Shown: one piece after another, positions 39,986 to 50,429 of the stretch | How the letters are laid out: every line of letters begins with the position of its first letter | Numbering within the stretch: the stretch's first letter is position 1 | Origin: RHKX01 sp963784885 | GTDB lineage: Bacteria; Actinomycetota; Thermoleophilia; Solirubrobacterales; 70-9 | Assembly: GCA_963784885.1 (NCBI GenBank) | Contig: CAWATA010000006.1 | Span: forward strand, 310,001 to 374,000 | Direction of reading: 5' to 3' | DNA length: 64,000 bases | The notes under the pieces: generated by a model | Seen by the model: the letters and a program-made list of their open reading frames with translations, nothing else | The model's database searches: none | What the model was told of the DNA's origin: nothing | Made by a program: the position numbers and the translations under genes

Positions 39986-41596
39986 TTGCGTTATCCGGTC
40001 GAAACCTTCACCGCCGAGGAGCGGCTTGCCCTCGAGCCTCACTTCAGCAACCTCGACCGCCCCGTCTTCGCGCTGACCAACCTCCCGGAGACCGTCAAGG
40101 GAGCGCTGTTCGCCCGCTACTCGCGCTATCAGGGAACGCTGCGCCGGCTCTACCTCGACGAGTTCGCCGCCGACGCCCCCGACGGCACCCGCCCCTTCGA
40201 CGGCGTCGAGGGCGAGCGCGCCGCCCAGCTCTACGAGCGCATCTTCATCGGCTACGGGGACGACTCGGTCGCCCAGCTCGGCGGCGCGCACCTCGCCTGC
40301 GAGTGGGTCAGCAACGTGCTGACGAAGGTGTTGCAGCGCGGGCGCCTCGCCGCCTACCTCGAGCAGTCGACCCGCTACATCCCCTACGACGCTCCGATGG
40401 AGCCGGGGGTCGAGCGGGGCGCGCCGGGAAGCTGGCGCTACTGGCGCAACGAGGACCTCGGACCCGAGTTCGGCGCGGCGATGGACGAGATCTTCTCGAT
40501 CTACTCGCGGACGCTGCGGGACGTCCGCGCCTGGGCCGAGGAGCGCTGGCCGCGCGGAGACGAGCCGCAGAGCGCCTGGGAGCGCTCGATCAAGGCCAAG
40601 GCGCTCGACCTGCTCCGCGGCCTGCTTCCCGCCTCGACGCTCTCCCACGTCGGCATCTATGCCTCCGGGCAGGCCTACGAGCAGCTCCTGCTCAGGCTCG
40701 CCTCCTCGCCGCTGCCCGAGGCCCGCGCCGTCGGCGCGATGGCCCACGAGGAGCTCGGCGCCGTCATCCCGAGCTTCATCTCGCGGGTCGGCCGGCCCGA
40801 GCGCGGCGGCGAATGGATCTCCTATCTCGAGCAGCGCCGCCGCGACACCGAGCGCTGGGTCGCCCGTCTCGGCCTCGACCGCCGCGAGGGGCCCGACGCC
40901 CCCGCGGTCGAGCTGACCCACGTCGACGGCGACGAGGACCTGCTGCTCGCCGCCTCCCTGTACGAGGCGACCGGGCTGGCGGAGGCGGCGATCGCGAGCC
41001 GGATCGCCGCCCTCGACCCGATCGAGCGCGAGGAGATCCTCGCCGACCTCGTCGGCGAGCGCGGCAACCGGCGCCACCGTCCCGGCCGCGGTTGGGAGGC
41101 GGTCCGCTACCGGTTCGAGATCGTCTCCGACTACGGCGGGTTCCGCGACATGCAGCGGCACCGGATGCTGACCTGCCAGTGGCAGTCGCTGAACCCCGAC
41201 CTCGGGGCCGGGGTCCCCGAGGAGGTGGTCGATGCCGGCGCCGGCGACGAGTACCGCCGGGCCCTCGAGATCTCCCGGACCGAGTTCGACCGGCTCGAGG
41301 CCGCCGGAATGCCCGAGGCGGCGCCCTATGCGCTCTGCCTCGGCTACCGGATCCGCTACGTGCTCGACATGAACGCGCGCGAGGCCATGCACGTCTGCGA
41401 GCTTCGCTCCGGTCGCGAGGGCCACCCCACCTACCGGGCCGTCGCCCAGGCGATGCACGAGCAGATCAGCGCCGTCCACCCGGCGATCGGGGCCGCGATG
41501 CGCCACGTCGACTCGAGCTCCGAGCCCCGCCTGGAGCGGATCATGAGCGAGATCCGCACCCACCGCAAGCGCGCAGCTCTCTCCGGACGCCCCTGA
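39986..41596 (+). CDS. thyX: Tandem-domain FAD-dependent thymidylate synthase (ThyX-like)
   Basis: ThyX methylates dUMP using methylene-tetrahydrofolate and FAD. This 536-residue protein is about twice the usual 220-250 and contains two ThyX-like halves. The N-terminal half has R-G-R at 118-120 followed after seven residues by S128-T-R-Y, so the motif R-H-R-x7-S is present with His replaced by Gly. The C-terminal half has an intact R-H-R (391-393) and Ser401, but the residues after it are L-N-P instead of the usual R-Y. The active site may therefore be built from both halves, as the ThyX tetramer normally combines residues from several chains. TTG 39986 starts the protein. Whether it is catalytic cannot be told from sequence. 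Confidence 0.85.
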   Translation: MRYPVETFTAEERLALEPHFSNLDRPVFALTNLPETVKGALFARYSRYQGTLRRLYLDEFAADAPDGTRPFDGVEGERAAQLYERIFIGYGDDSVAQLGGAHLACEWVSNVLTKVLQRGRLAAYLEQSTRYIPYDAPMEPGVERGAPGSWRYWRNEDLGPEFGAAMDEIFSIYSRTLRDVRAWAEERWPRGDEPQSAWERSIKAKALDLLRGLLPASTLSHVGIYASGQAYEQLLLRLASSPLPEARAVGAMAHEELGAVIPSFISRVGRPERGGEWISYLEQRRRDTERWVARLGLDRREGPDAPAVELTHVDGDEDLLLAASLYEATGLAEAAIASRIAALDPIEREEILADLVGERGNRRHRPGRGWEAVRYRFEIVSDYGGFRDMQRHRMLTCQWQSLNPDLGAGVPEEVVDAGAGDEYRRALEISRTEFDRLEAAGMPEAAPYALCLGYRIRYVLDMNAREAMHVCELRSGREGHPTYRAVAQAMHEQISAVHPAIGAAMRHVDSSSEPRLERIMSEIRTHRKRAALSGRP

Positions 41597-41615
41597 CCGT
41601 CGCATCCCGGATCTG

Positions 41616-41634
41616 CCCGGCGGGAACGGCCGGG
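41616..41634. terminator. Weak hairpin between convergent thyX-like and protease genes
   Basis: CCCGGC (41616-41621) pairs with GCCGGG (41629-41634) across a 7-nt loop in the 46-nt gap between two stop codons. There is no T tract, so termination is only suggested by position. Confidence 0.35.
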
Positions 41635-41642
41635 AGCGGCGA

Positions 41643-42641
41643 TCACCGGCGGACGCGCTTGTAGAGCTTCTTCGCGGTCTGCGAGAGGTAGGGGCCGTAG
41701 AGGTAGGGCGAGCTGCCGTACCCGTAGCTGGTGTTCGAGAGCAGGATCCCGCGCGCGATCCAGCCGCCGCCGCTGGAGCCCCCGGTCATGTCGCAGCCCG
41801 CGCGAATCGTCCTCGGCCCGCTGCCCCCGGGCACGTCGGAGCCGCGATTGCGGCTCCTGCAGGTCCACTCGGTCTCGCCGTCGAAGGGATCGAGGGCCGG
41901 GTAGCCGAAGAGCTTGTACTCCTGGTTGCGGGGCTGGTCGAAGCCGATGCCCCGCGAGCCGACGACGGACTGCAGGGTCCGGCCGTTGTTGCGGGCGACG
42001 ACGGCCGCGCCCATGTCGTAGCGCAGGTTGCCTTCCCGCTTCCACTGCCTGGTCGTCGCGAGCTCGGTCGCCGGCCACTCGCCGAACGGCGTCTTCCCGC
42101 GGTCGTAGGCGGGCACGAACATGAAGTTGACCGACTTCCCGCCGCCGTCCTCCCAGTCGTAGATGCAGTGGCCGGCGGTCCAGACGAGACTCTTGTTGCG
42201 GCTGCTGACGGCGGTTCCGGAACAGACGTAGAGGCCCGGCAGGGACCCGCCCTTGACGGTGAAGAACACCTTGCCGTGCGCTCGGATCCGCGATCGTGAG
42301 GGGTTCGCGACCGCGGACGCGCGCTGCGCGGATGACCTTCGGGCCGTCGCGACGCCGCGCTCGAGCGTCGCCTCGGTGGCCGCACCGGGCGCGGCCGGAG
42401 CGACGTAGGTCGGCGCTCCCGGCGCCTCCGCGGGGCCGTCGTCGGGCGCGTTCAGGGTCGCCGGCTCCACCGGCACCGGCTCGGCGTTGCGCATCCGCGC
42501 CTTCGTCCAGTACTCGCGAATGGCCGCCGGGGACTCGGCGACGTCGCGGCCGGCCGAGCCGGCCGACGCGAGCGACGGCATCAGCACGCAGGCCGCGAGG
42601 ACGGCGAGAAGTGCGACGGGGATCGTGGGGAACGGCTTCAT
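41643..42641 (-). CDS. Secreted trypsin-like serine protease
   Basis: The 332-residue product has a signal peptide cleaved near A-S-A-G, an Ala/Pro/Glu-rich pro-region of about 90 residues, and a chymotrypsin-fold domain. The triad is H158 (W-T-A-G-H-C), D209 (R-Y-D-M-G-A-A) and S290 (T-G-G-S-S-G-G-G). Disulfide candidates include Cys140/Cys159. It resembles the V8/glutamyl-endopeptidase-like group with a narrow specificity, but substrates are unknown. The start is ATG 42641, with TACCGT 10 nt upstream. It is divergent from acs. Confidence 0.88.
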   Translation of the reverse strand: MKPFPTIPVALLAVLAACVLMPSLASAGSAGRDVAESPAAIREYWTKARMRNAEPVPVEPATLNAPDDGPAEAPGAPTYVAPAAPGAATEATLERGVATARRSSAQRASAVANPSRSRIRAHGKVFFTVKGGSLPGLYVCSGTAVSSRNKSLVWTAGHCIYDWEDGGGKSVNFMFVPAYDRGKTPFGEWPATELATTRQWKREGNLRYDMGAAVVARNNGRTLQSVVGSRGIGFDQPRNQEYKLFGYPALDPFDGETEWTCRSRNRGSDVPGGSGPRTIRAGCDMTGGSSGGGWIARGILLSNTSYGYGSSPYLYGPYLSQTAKKLYKRVRR

Positions 42642-42761
42642 CGGGGCGTCGACGGTAGAGGAGACCCGCCGTCACGGATACGAACACCGGAGGCGGGGAA
42701 AAGCTTCGGAGGCCGGTTGGTTAAGTTAGGCGCGACGAGCAACCCAGACGGAGGAGCGAGC

Positions 42762-44726
<1,965 letters not shown>

Positions 44727-44736
44727 GCGACCGCGG

Positions 44737-44783
44737 CCGTGGGCCGTTTCGAGGACGCATAGCGGCGCCGATCCGGCCCACGG
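44737..44783. terminator. Perfect inverted repeat between convergent acs and glycerate kinase genes
   Basis: CCGTGGGCCG (44737-44746) is matched exactly by CGGCCCACGG (44774-44783) around a 27-nt loop in the 72-nt gap between two stop codons. Position and symmetry suggest a bidirectional terminator, although the loop is long and no T tract is present. Confidence 0.5.
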
Positions 44784-44798
44784 GAGCGGGGCTCAGGC

Positions 44799-46166
44799 TC
44801 AGGCGATCGCGATCGCGAAGAGGTCGTTGACGTTGGTGTGCGTCGGCCCGGTGGTGACGGCATCCCCGAGGGCGTCGATCGCGGCACCGGACCGGTGAGA
44901 GGCGAGGGCGCTGGATACGTCGACGCAGGCGGCCGCGGACCGCTCCAGAGTCGTCCCGTCCGCGATCGCGCCGGCGCGAGCGGTCCCGCCGTCGGCCCCG
45001 TCGGTGTCGAGGAAGACACCGGCCACGGCGAGCCCCGCAATCGGACCTGCGACCGCGAGAGCCAGCTCCTGGTTGGGGCCGCCCTCGCCGAAGGTGTCCG
45101 CCGTCCCGATGGCGACCGTCGCCTCCCCCCCACATCCGATCAGCATCGCCGGACCGCGGCCCGCCCTCCCGGCGGCGGTCGCTCCGAGCGACCGCCCCAG
45201 CTCCTGGGCCTCCCCTTCGAGGTCCGTTCCCAGCAGGACCGGCTCGTAGCCGAGCCCGCGGGCCGACCGCGACATCGCCTCGCAAGCCGTCGCGCCGGTG
45301 ACGAGCAGCGTCGTCTCGACATCGACGGCGGAGAGGTCCGGGGTGCCGGCGTCCGGGCTCTCGAGGAAGGCGATCACCGACGGTGCGACCGCCTCGAGCA
45401 GGTTCGCCTCACGCAGGACCTCCAGGGCCTCCGCGGGGGACGAGAGATCCTGAACGCTCGGGTCGGTGAGGACGTCGAGCCGATCGCCGGCGACATCGGA
45501 AACCGTGAGGTTGCGGACGGCGGCGGGCGCGGCCGCAAGCGCGAGTCGCCCGCCCTTGAAGGCCGAGACCTGCTTGCGGACAGCGTTCACCTGCGCGATC
45601 GGAAGGCCGGCGGACAGGAGCTGCTCGTGCAGGCCGCGCTTCTCGGCCGGCGTCACCCGATCCGGCGGCAGGCTCGCCAGCGCCGAGCTCCCGCCCGTGA
45701 AGCAGGCGAGCAGGAGATCGTCGGAGCCGAGGCGCTCGGCGACGGCCAGCATCACCTCGGCGGCGTGAAAGCTCGCGTCGTCGGGCAGTGGGTGTCCGGC
45801 TTCGATCACAGCCACGCCGGGCGGGGCGCGAAAGGCCTCGCCCCGGCGAACCGCGACGACGCCGCCGTCGAGGCGGGAGCCGAGGACATCACTGAGGGCG
45901 ACCGCGATCTTCAGCGAGGCCTTTCCGGCACCGAGGACGACGACGCGGCCGGAGGCCGGGAGCCGCCGCGCGGAGTCGCCGATCAACAGCTCGCCGTCAG
46001 CGACGGAGACGAGACGCCTCACGGCCGCATCCGGGTCGCAGGCCGCAAGCCCCGCCTCGGCGACGTCGATCGCGGCGGAGCGAAGCTCTGACCGGCCGCG
46101 AGTCTCGAGTCGGTCGCGATCGAGGATCAGCGCACCGGAATGCTCATTGGCGCGAGACTGCTCCAC
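44799..46166 (-). CDS. Glycerate 2-kinase family protein (DUF4147/MOFRL)
   Basis: The 455-residue product has both domains of the GckA/TtuD-type glycerate kinases. DUF4147 comes first (V-V-V-L-G-A-G-K-A-S-L-K-I-A, E-A-G-H-P-L-P-D-D and the glycine loop C-F-T-G-G-S-S-A-L). The MOFRL domain follows (G-C-G-G-E-A-T-V-A and G-G-P-N-Q-E-L-A-L-A, then D-T-D-G-A-D-G, ending T-H-T-N-V-N-D-L). It phosphorylates D-glycerate to 2-phosphoglycerate. GTG 46166 avoids overlap with the divergent aminotransferase; the next start in frame, 46223, would overlap it by 16 nt. Confidence 0.88.
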   Translation of the reverse strand: MEQSRANEHSGALILDRDRLETRGRSELRSAAIDVAEAGLAACDPDAAVRRLVSVADGELLIGDSARRLPASGRVVVLGAGKASLKIAVALSDVLGSRLDGGVVAVRRGEAFRAPPGVAVIEAGHPLPDDASFHAAEVMLAVAERLGSDDLLLACFTGGSSALASLPPDRVTPAEKRGLHEQLLSAGLPIAQVNAVRKQVSAFKGGRLALAAAPAAVRNLTVSDVAGDRLDVLTDPSVQDLSSPAEALEVLREANLLEAVAPSVIAFLESPDAGTPDLSAVDVETTLLVTGATACEAMSRSARGLGYEPVLLGTDLEGEAQELGRSLGATAAGRAGRGPAMLIGCGGEATVAIGTADTFGEGGPNQELALAVAGPIAGLAVAGVFLDTDGADGGTARAGAIADGTTLERSAAACVDVSSALASHRSGAAIDALGDAVTTGPTHTNVNDLFAIAIA

Positions 46167-46207
46167 AATCGAAGCCGACGCTACAGGACCGGAGAGGAGT
46201 CGAAGGA

Positions 46208-47566
46208 ATGGCATCGACAGCAACTGAGGGGCTTGTCGAGGAGTTGCTCGAGCGGGAGCGGAGGCGGTTCGAAGAGGCCCACCCCAAGTCGCGCGAGGCT
46301 CATGAGCGGGCGGCAGCCGACCTGCTGTCGGGAGTGCCGATGAACTGGATGACGCGCTGGCCGGGCCGGTTCCCGATCTACGTGAGCGAGGCCCGGGGCT
46401 CGACGATCACCGACGTCGACGGGATCGAGTACGTCGACCTCTGCCTCGGTGACACCGGCGCGATGTGCGGCCACGCTCCCGCCCCGACCGTGGCGGCGAT
46501 CGAACGACAGCTCGGGCGCGGGATCACCACCATGCTGCCGAGTGAGGATGCGGCGGCGGTCGGCGAGCTCATGGCCGAGCGGTTCGGCCTCCGTCACTGG
46601 CAGTTCACGGTCTCCGCGACCGACGCCAACCGGTTCCTGATCCGACTCTTCCGCCAGATCACAGGCCGGCCGAAGATCCTCATCCACAATCACTGCTATC
46701 ACGGCACCGTCGATGAGACGGTCGCGACGCTCATGGGCGACGGCAGCATCGTGCCGCGCTGGGGAAGCGTCGGCCCGCCCGTCGATCCGGCGATGACGAC
46801 GCGCATCGCCGAGATCAACGACCTCGATGCCCTCGAGCGCGAGCTCGCGAACGGAGACGTGGCATGCATGCTGATCGAGCCGGCGCTGACGAACATCGGC
46901 ATCGTCCTCCCCGACCCCGGATATCACGAAGAGGTCCGGAGGCTGACCCGCGAGTACGGGACGCTGCTGATCATCGACGAGACCCACACTCTGAGTTGCG
47001 GCCCCGGCGGCTACACGGGCGCCCACGGTCTCGAGCCCGATGCGATCAGCATGGGGAAACCGATCGCCGGCGGCATCCCGACGGGTGCCTACGGGCTCTC
47101 CGACGCCGTCGCCGAAGCGGTTCTCGCCTCGACGTTCTGGGAGGCGGCGGACGTCGGCGGCATCGGCGGCACCCTCGCCGGCAACGCGCTCCAACTCGCA
47201 GCCGTCCGGGCGACGCTCGGCGAAGTCCTGACGGCGGAGGCGTACGAGCGGATGATCGGGCTCGCGGAGAGATACGAGGCGGGCGTGAATGAAGCGATCG
47301 CCCGGAACGGGCTCGACTGGAGCGCGGTTCGCCTCGGGTGCCGCGTGGAATACATGTTCTCGCCCGCGCCGCCTCGGAACGGGGCCGAAGCCGATGCGGT
47401 GATCGGCGGGCCGCTCGACGAGCTGATGCACCTCTACATGCTCAACGAGGGGATCCTCTTCACCCCCTTCCACATGATGGCGCTGATGTGCCCGGCGACG
47501 ACCGAGCAGCAGGTGGACGCCCACACCGCCGCCTTCGAGCGAATCGCATCGGAGCTGGCCGGGTAA
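46208..47566 (+). CDS. Class III PLP-dependent aminotransferase (glutamate-1-semialdehyde aminomutase-like)
   Basis: The 452-residue product has the PLP phosphate and ring contacts of class III aminotransferases: D-G-I-E-Y-V-D-L early, H-N-H-C-Y-H-G, I-I-D-E-T-H-T with the Asp that binds the pyridine N, and the Schiff-base Lys in I-S-M-G-K-P-I-A-G-G. The closest pattern is GSA-aminomutase-like, but the sequence is more diverged than true HemL and the substrate is unclear. ATG 46208 follows AGGAGTCGAAGG. It is divergent from the glycerate kinase gene, which may place both in one amino-acid/glycerate route. Confidence 0.87.
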   Translation: MASTATEGLVEELLERERRRFEEAHPKSREAHERAAADLLSGVPMNWMTRWPGRFPIYVSEARGSTITDVDGIEYVDLCLGDTGAMCGHAPAPTVAAIERQLGRGITTMLPSEDAAAVGELMAERFGLRHWQFTVSATDANRFLIRLFRQITGRPKILIHNHCYHGTVDETVATLMGDGSIVPRWGSVGPPVDPAMTTRIAEINDLDALERELANGDVACMLIEPALTNIGIVLPDPGYHEEVRRLTREYGTLLIIDETHTLSCGPGGYTGAHGLEPDAISMGKPIAGGIPTGAYGLSDAVAEAVLASTFWEAADVGGIGGTLAGNALQLAAVRATLGEVLTAEAYERMIGLAERYEAGVNEAIARNGLDWSAVRLGCRVEYMFSPAPPRNGAEADAVIGGPLDELMHLYMLNEGILFTPFHMMALMCPATTEQQVDAHTAAFERIASELAG

Positions 47567-47580
47567 GTCACCGGCATGCG

Positions 47581-48498
47581 TTGATCCTCATCATCGCCGC
47601 AATCGTCGTCGCCACCGCCGCCGGAATCGGGGCCGAGCGCCGCTGGCCCGACCGCGCCGGGCCCGACTCGCGGCGGGCGCTGCTGTGGATCCTCTATCTG
47701 GTCCTGCCGCCGGTGACGTTCTTCAACCTCGTCCACGTCTCCTTCGACGCCGACCTCGGGGGCGGGATCGGCCTCGCCTGGATCGCGACCGCGGGGGCGG
47801 CCGGGGTCGCCTACCTGGCCGGTGCACGGCTGCTCGATCTGTCCCGTCCCCAGATCGGAGCCGTGATCGCTTGCACGCTCGTCGCCAACACCGCCTACCT
47901 CGGCTACCCGCTGACGATCGCCCTGTTCGGGAGCGATCAGCTCGGCGAGGCCGTCGCCTACGACGTCGCCGTGGGCGCCCCGGCGCTGCTGCTCGGGGCC
48001 TTCTCGGCCGGAGCGGCCTTCGGGACCAAGGCCGGCGAGGGCGCCCGGCAGCGGACCGGCGCCTTTTTCGCCCGCAACCTGCCGCTCTACGCGGCGATGC
48101 TCGCGCTCGTGGCGCCTGCCTCGCTCGCGCCGGACTTGCTCGTGGACATCTCCCGCGTCGTCGTCGTCGCGATCCTCCCGATCGGGTTCTTCGCCGTCGG
48201 GGCGGCGCTGATGGAGGACGCCGGCGCCGAGGGATTGCGGATGCCGCCGCCCGTGAGCCGCTCGACCGTGCTCGTGATCTGCACGAAGCTCCTCGTCCTC
48301 CCCCTCGCCCTCTACTTGTTGGCCCTACCGCTGATCGACCTCCCCGACACCTACCTGTTGATGGCGGTGATGCCGAGCGGACTGAACTCGATGATCGTCA
48401 CCCACGCCTACGGGCTCGACCTCGCGACGACCGCCGAGGCGGTCACCTGGACGACGGCGATCGTGGTCGTCGTCGCGCTGATCGCAAGCCTCCTCTGA
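47581..48498 (+). CDS. AEC (auxin efflux carrier) family transporter
   Basis: The 305-residue product has about ten hydrophobic helices in two five-helix halves, with the family motif N-T-A-Y-L-G-Y-P-L in the first crossing helix and M-P-S-G-L-N-S-M-I-V in the second. AEC proteins export or import small carboxylates and related solutes. No ATG or GTG is available in the right place; TTG 47581 gives a normal-length protein starting with its first helix, 14 nt after the aminotransferase stop. Co-transcription with that gene suggests it moves the same metabolite. Confidence 0.85.
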   Translation: MILIIAAIVVATAAGIGAERRWPDRAGPDSRRALLWILYLVLPPVTFFNLVHVSFDADLGGGIGLAWIATAGAAGVAYLAGARLLDLSRPQIGAVIACTLVANTAYLGYPLTIALFGSDQLGEAVAYDVAVGAPALLLGAFSAGAAFGTKAGEGARQRTGAFFARNLPLYAAMLALVAPASLAPDLLVDISRVVVVAILPIGFFAVGAALMEDAGAEGLRMPPPVSRSTVLVICTKLLVLPLALYLLALPLIDLPDTYLLMAVMPSGLNSMIVTHAYGLDLATTAEAVTWTTAIVVVVALIASLL

Positions 48499-48939
48499 TC
48501 AGCCGCCGGGCTCGGCGTCCCGGCGCGGCCGCAACATGGCGGCGAGCAGTCCGAGCGGCGCGATCACCGTCAGCACGAGCAGGACCGCCTCGACGACGGC
48601 GTCGCCGGTCGAGATCCCGTCGAGGTTGAACAGGTGGTAGGCGGTGTGCGGGATCGAGAAGACCAGGAACGAGACGAGCGCGACGAGCACGAGCCGCCGC
48701 TCGAGCCAGATCGCGGCCGCGGCGAGCACCACCGCGGTCGCGAGGAACAACGCCCCGACGTCGCGGACCAGGTGCTCGTTGTAGGCCGGCAGCGCCTCGA
48801 CCCAGCCGCGGCCCGCCGGGAAGTCCTCGTAGAACGAGCGCGGCGCCAGCAGCGCGTAGATGCCGTCGGTCGCCTGCACCGCCGCGAGCAGGCCGAGGAC
48901 GAGCCTCGTGACCGCCCGGGGTGCTCCGAGCTCCGGCAT
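48499..48939 (-). CDS. Four-helix membrane protein of unknown function
   Basis: The 146-residue product has hydrophobic segments at about residues 10-30, 62-80, 85-105 and 118-135, with a short motif A-P-R-S-F-Y-E-D-F-P and a His-rich stretch I-P-H-T-A-Y-H-L-F-N. That combination is typical of small uncharacterised DUF4345-like membrane proteins, but I would not name it. Its stop abuts the AEC transporter stop, and it follows the next gene by 4 nt in a two-gene operon. Confidence 0.72.
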   Translation of the reverse strand: MPELGAPRAVTRLVLGLLAAVQATDGIYALLAPRSFYEDFPAGRGWVEALPAYNEHLVRDVGALFLATAVVLAAAAIWLERRLVLVALVSFLVFSIPHTAYHLFNLDGISTGDAVVEAVLLVLTVIAPLGLLAAMLRPRRDAEPGG

Positions 48940-48943
48940 CCGC

Positions 48944-49804
48944 TCAGTCGCGGCGCTTGCGCTTGCGCTTCTGCGGTCCGTCGCCGGACCCGATGGCGGG
49001 ACCGGAATCTGCGTCGACCTCGGTCGCGGAGCCCTCGAAGTCCTCGGGCGCGGCGAGTTCGTCCTCCCGCGGCTCCGCGTCCCCCGGGCGACCCGGCGCC
49101 GGCCACGCGATCGCCTTGCCGGCGTCCCACGCGGGAGGCCTCGAGCCCGGCCACCAGGCGGCGATCAGCAGGGCGATGACGATCATGTAGGCGACGAGCA
49201 TCAGGCTCCCGAACAGCAGCGTGCCGACGCCGAGCGCCATCGCGAGCGTCCCCCAGAATCGGGTCATCAGCCCGGCCCGCATCGCGTGCAGCGCCATGTA
49301 GACGGTGGTGAATGCGAGACCGAGCGAGCCCGCCAGGCCGAGGCCGGTGCGGAGCTGGGTCGGGAACTGGTCGTAGAAGACGTTCTCGGCGACGTCGTTG
49401 GAGTTGGTGTCGTAGTCGGCCGAGGGGTCGAGGAACGCGTCGGCGGCCGTCTTGAACGCGAAGTAGGTGACGACGAGGGAGAGCGCCAGCAGGATCGGGC
49501 TCGCGATCACGAGGCCGATCAGTCCCGGCCGCAGGGTCTCGCTGCGGGCGCGGATCGAGCGGAAGAGCGCGGTGAGCGCAGGGATGAACAGCAGGATCGC
49601 GGCGGCCTGCAGCAGGAACTGAATCAGCAGATCGCCCTTCACCGAATCGAAGGTCCGCAGCTGCTCCGCCTGGTCGGCGGCGTTGAAGTCTCCGGCGAAC
49701 GCGACCATCGCCGCGACGAAGAGGAGCACGCCGATCAGGGTCGCGATCCCCGCCGTGCGACCACGGCGGCGCTCGTCCTCGATCTCCTGCTTGGTCAACT
49801 CCAC
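48944..49804 (-). CDS. Membrane protein of unknown function with basic C-terminus
   Basis: The 286-residue product has six to seven hydrophobic helices, an extracytoplasmic loop containing D-P-S-A-D-Y-D-T-N-S-N-D, and a long acidic then basic tail ending K-R-K-R-K-R-R. I do not recognise the family. GTG 49804 starts V-E-L-T-K-Q-E-I and follows GAGGAG at 12 nt; the longer frame to 50011 runs antisense into the ACT-domain gene and is rejected. It is co-transcribed with 48499-48939. Confidence 0.72.
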   Translation of the reverse strand: MELTKQEIEDERRRGRTAGIATLIGVLLFVAAMVAFAGDFNAADQAEQLRTFDSVKGDLLIQFLLQAAAILLFIPALTALFRSIRARSETLRPGLIGLVIASPILLALSLVVTYFAFKTAADAFLDPSADYDTNSNDVAENVFYDQFPTQLRTGLGLAGSLGLAFTTVYMALHAMRAGLMTRFWGTLAMALGVGTLLFGSLMLVAYMIVIALLIAAWWPGSRPPAWDAGKAIAWPAPGRPGDAEPREDELAAPEDFEGSATEVDADSGPAIGSGDGPQKRKRKRRD

Positions 49805-49873
49805 CTTGGCACGGCTCCTCGGGCTCGGGTTCCCGCGGGCGCGATCGCCGTGATGCGGGCTGTTCGTGGCGCG

Positions 49874-49879
49874 TATCTT
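49874..49879 (+). promoter_or_regulatory. -10 box of a probable leaderless ACT-protein promoter
   Basis: TATCTT ends 6 nt before GTG 49886. No Shine-Dalgarno site is present. Confidence 0.55.
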
Positions 49880-49885
49880 AGGCCC

Positions 49886-50413
49886 GTGGCACATTTCGCC
49901 GTCAGCGCCGTTGGAAGGGACCGTCCCGGGATCGCCGCCGCGATCGCGGCCGGGCTGCTCGAGGTCGAGGGCAACATCGAGGATTCGCGGATGACTAACC
50001 TCGGCGGGCACTTCGCGGTGATGCTGCTCGTCTCGACTCCGGCGGCGGATCGCGACGCTGTCGCCGCCGCGCTCGCCCCGGTTCGGGCCGAGCTCGGGCT
50101 CGAGGCGCTGACGGTGGCGCCCGTCGCCGACGCCGCGGCGACCGCCTCACCCGACCACGTGATCACCGTCTACGGCGCCGACCACCCCGGGATCGTCCAC
50201 GCGGTGACGAGCGGTCTCGCCGACAGCGGCGTCAACATCGCCGACCTGCAGACGCGCGTCGGCGGCGCCCCCGGCACGCCGATCTACATGATGATCCTCG
50301 AGGTCGAGCTCGACGGCCGGGATGCCGACGCGATCGCCGAGAAACTGCGGGGGATCGGCTCCCGCAGCGAGGTCGAGATCGAGATGCGGCCGCTCGAGGC
50401 CGAGGCCCTCTAG
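49886..50413 (+). CDS. Double ACT-domain protein (GcvR-like)
   Basis: The 175-residue product contains two ACT domains. The first starts H-F-A-V-S-A-V-G-R-D-R-P-G-I with M-T-N-L-G-G-H-F-A-V. The second starts V-I-T-V-Y-G-A-D-H-P-G-I-V, then N-I-A-D-L-Q-T-R, ending in an amphipathic strand. The layout resembles the glycine-cleavage repressor GcvR and related amino-acid sensors, and it has no DNA-binding domain. GTG 49886 lies 6 nt from TATCTT. The gene ends 16 nt before def, so the two are probably co-transcribed. Confidence 0.87.
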   Translation: MAHFAVSAVGRDRPGIAAAIAAGLLEVEGNIEDSRMTNLGGHFAVMLLVSTPAADRDAVAAALAPVRAELGLEALTVAPVADAAATASPDHVITVYGADHPGIVHAVTSGLADSGVNIADLQTRVGGAPGTPIYMMILEVELDGRDADAIAEKLRGIGSRSEVEIEMRPLEAEAL

Positions 50414-50429
50414 GGCCGCCGCCTGCGCG

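Noticed and set aside
48944..50011. Longer 355-residue start for the membrane protein
   Set aside because: The extra residues come from sequence antisense to the ACT-domain gene and are low-complexity; GTG 49804 gives a natural N-terminus.
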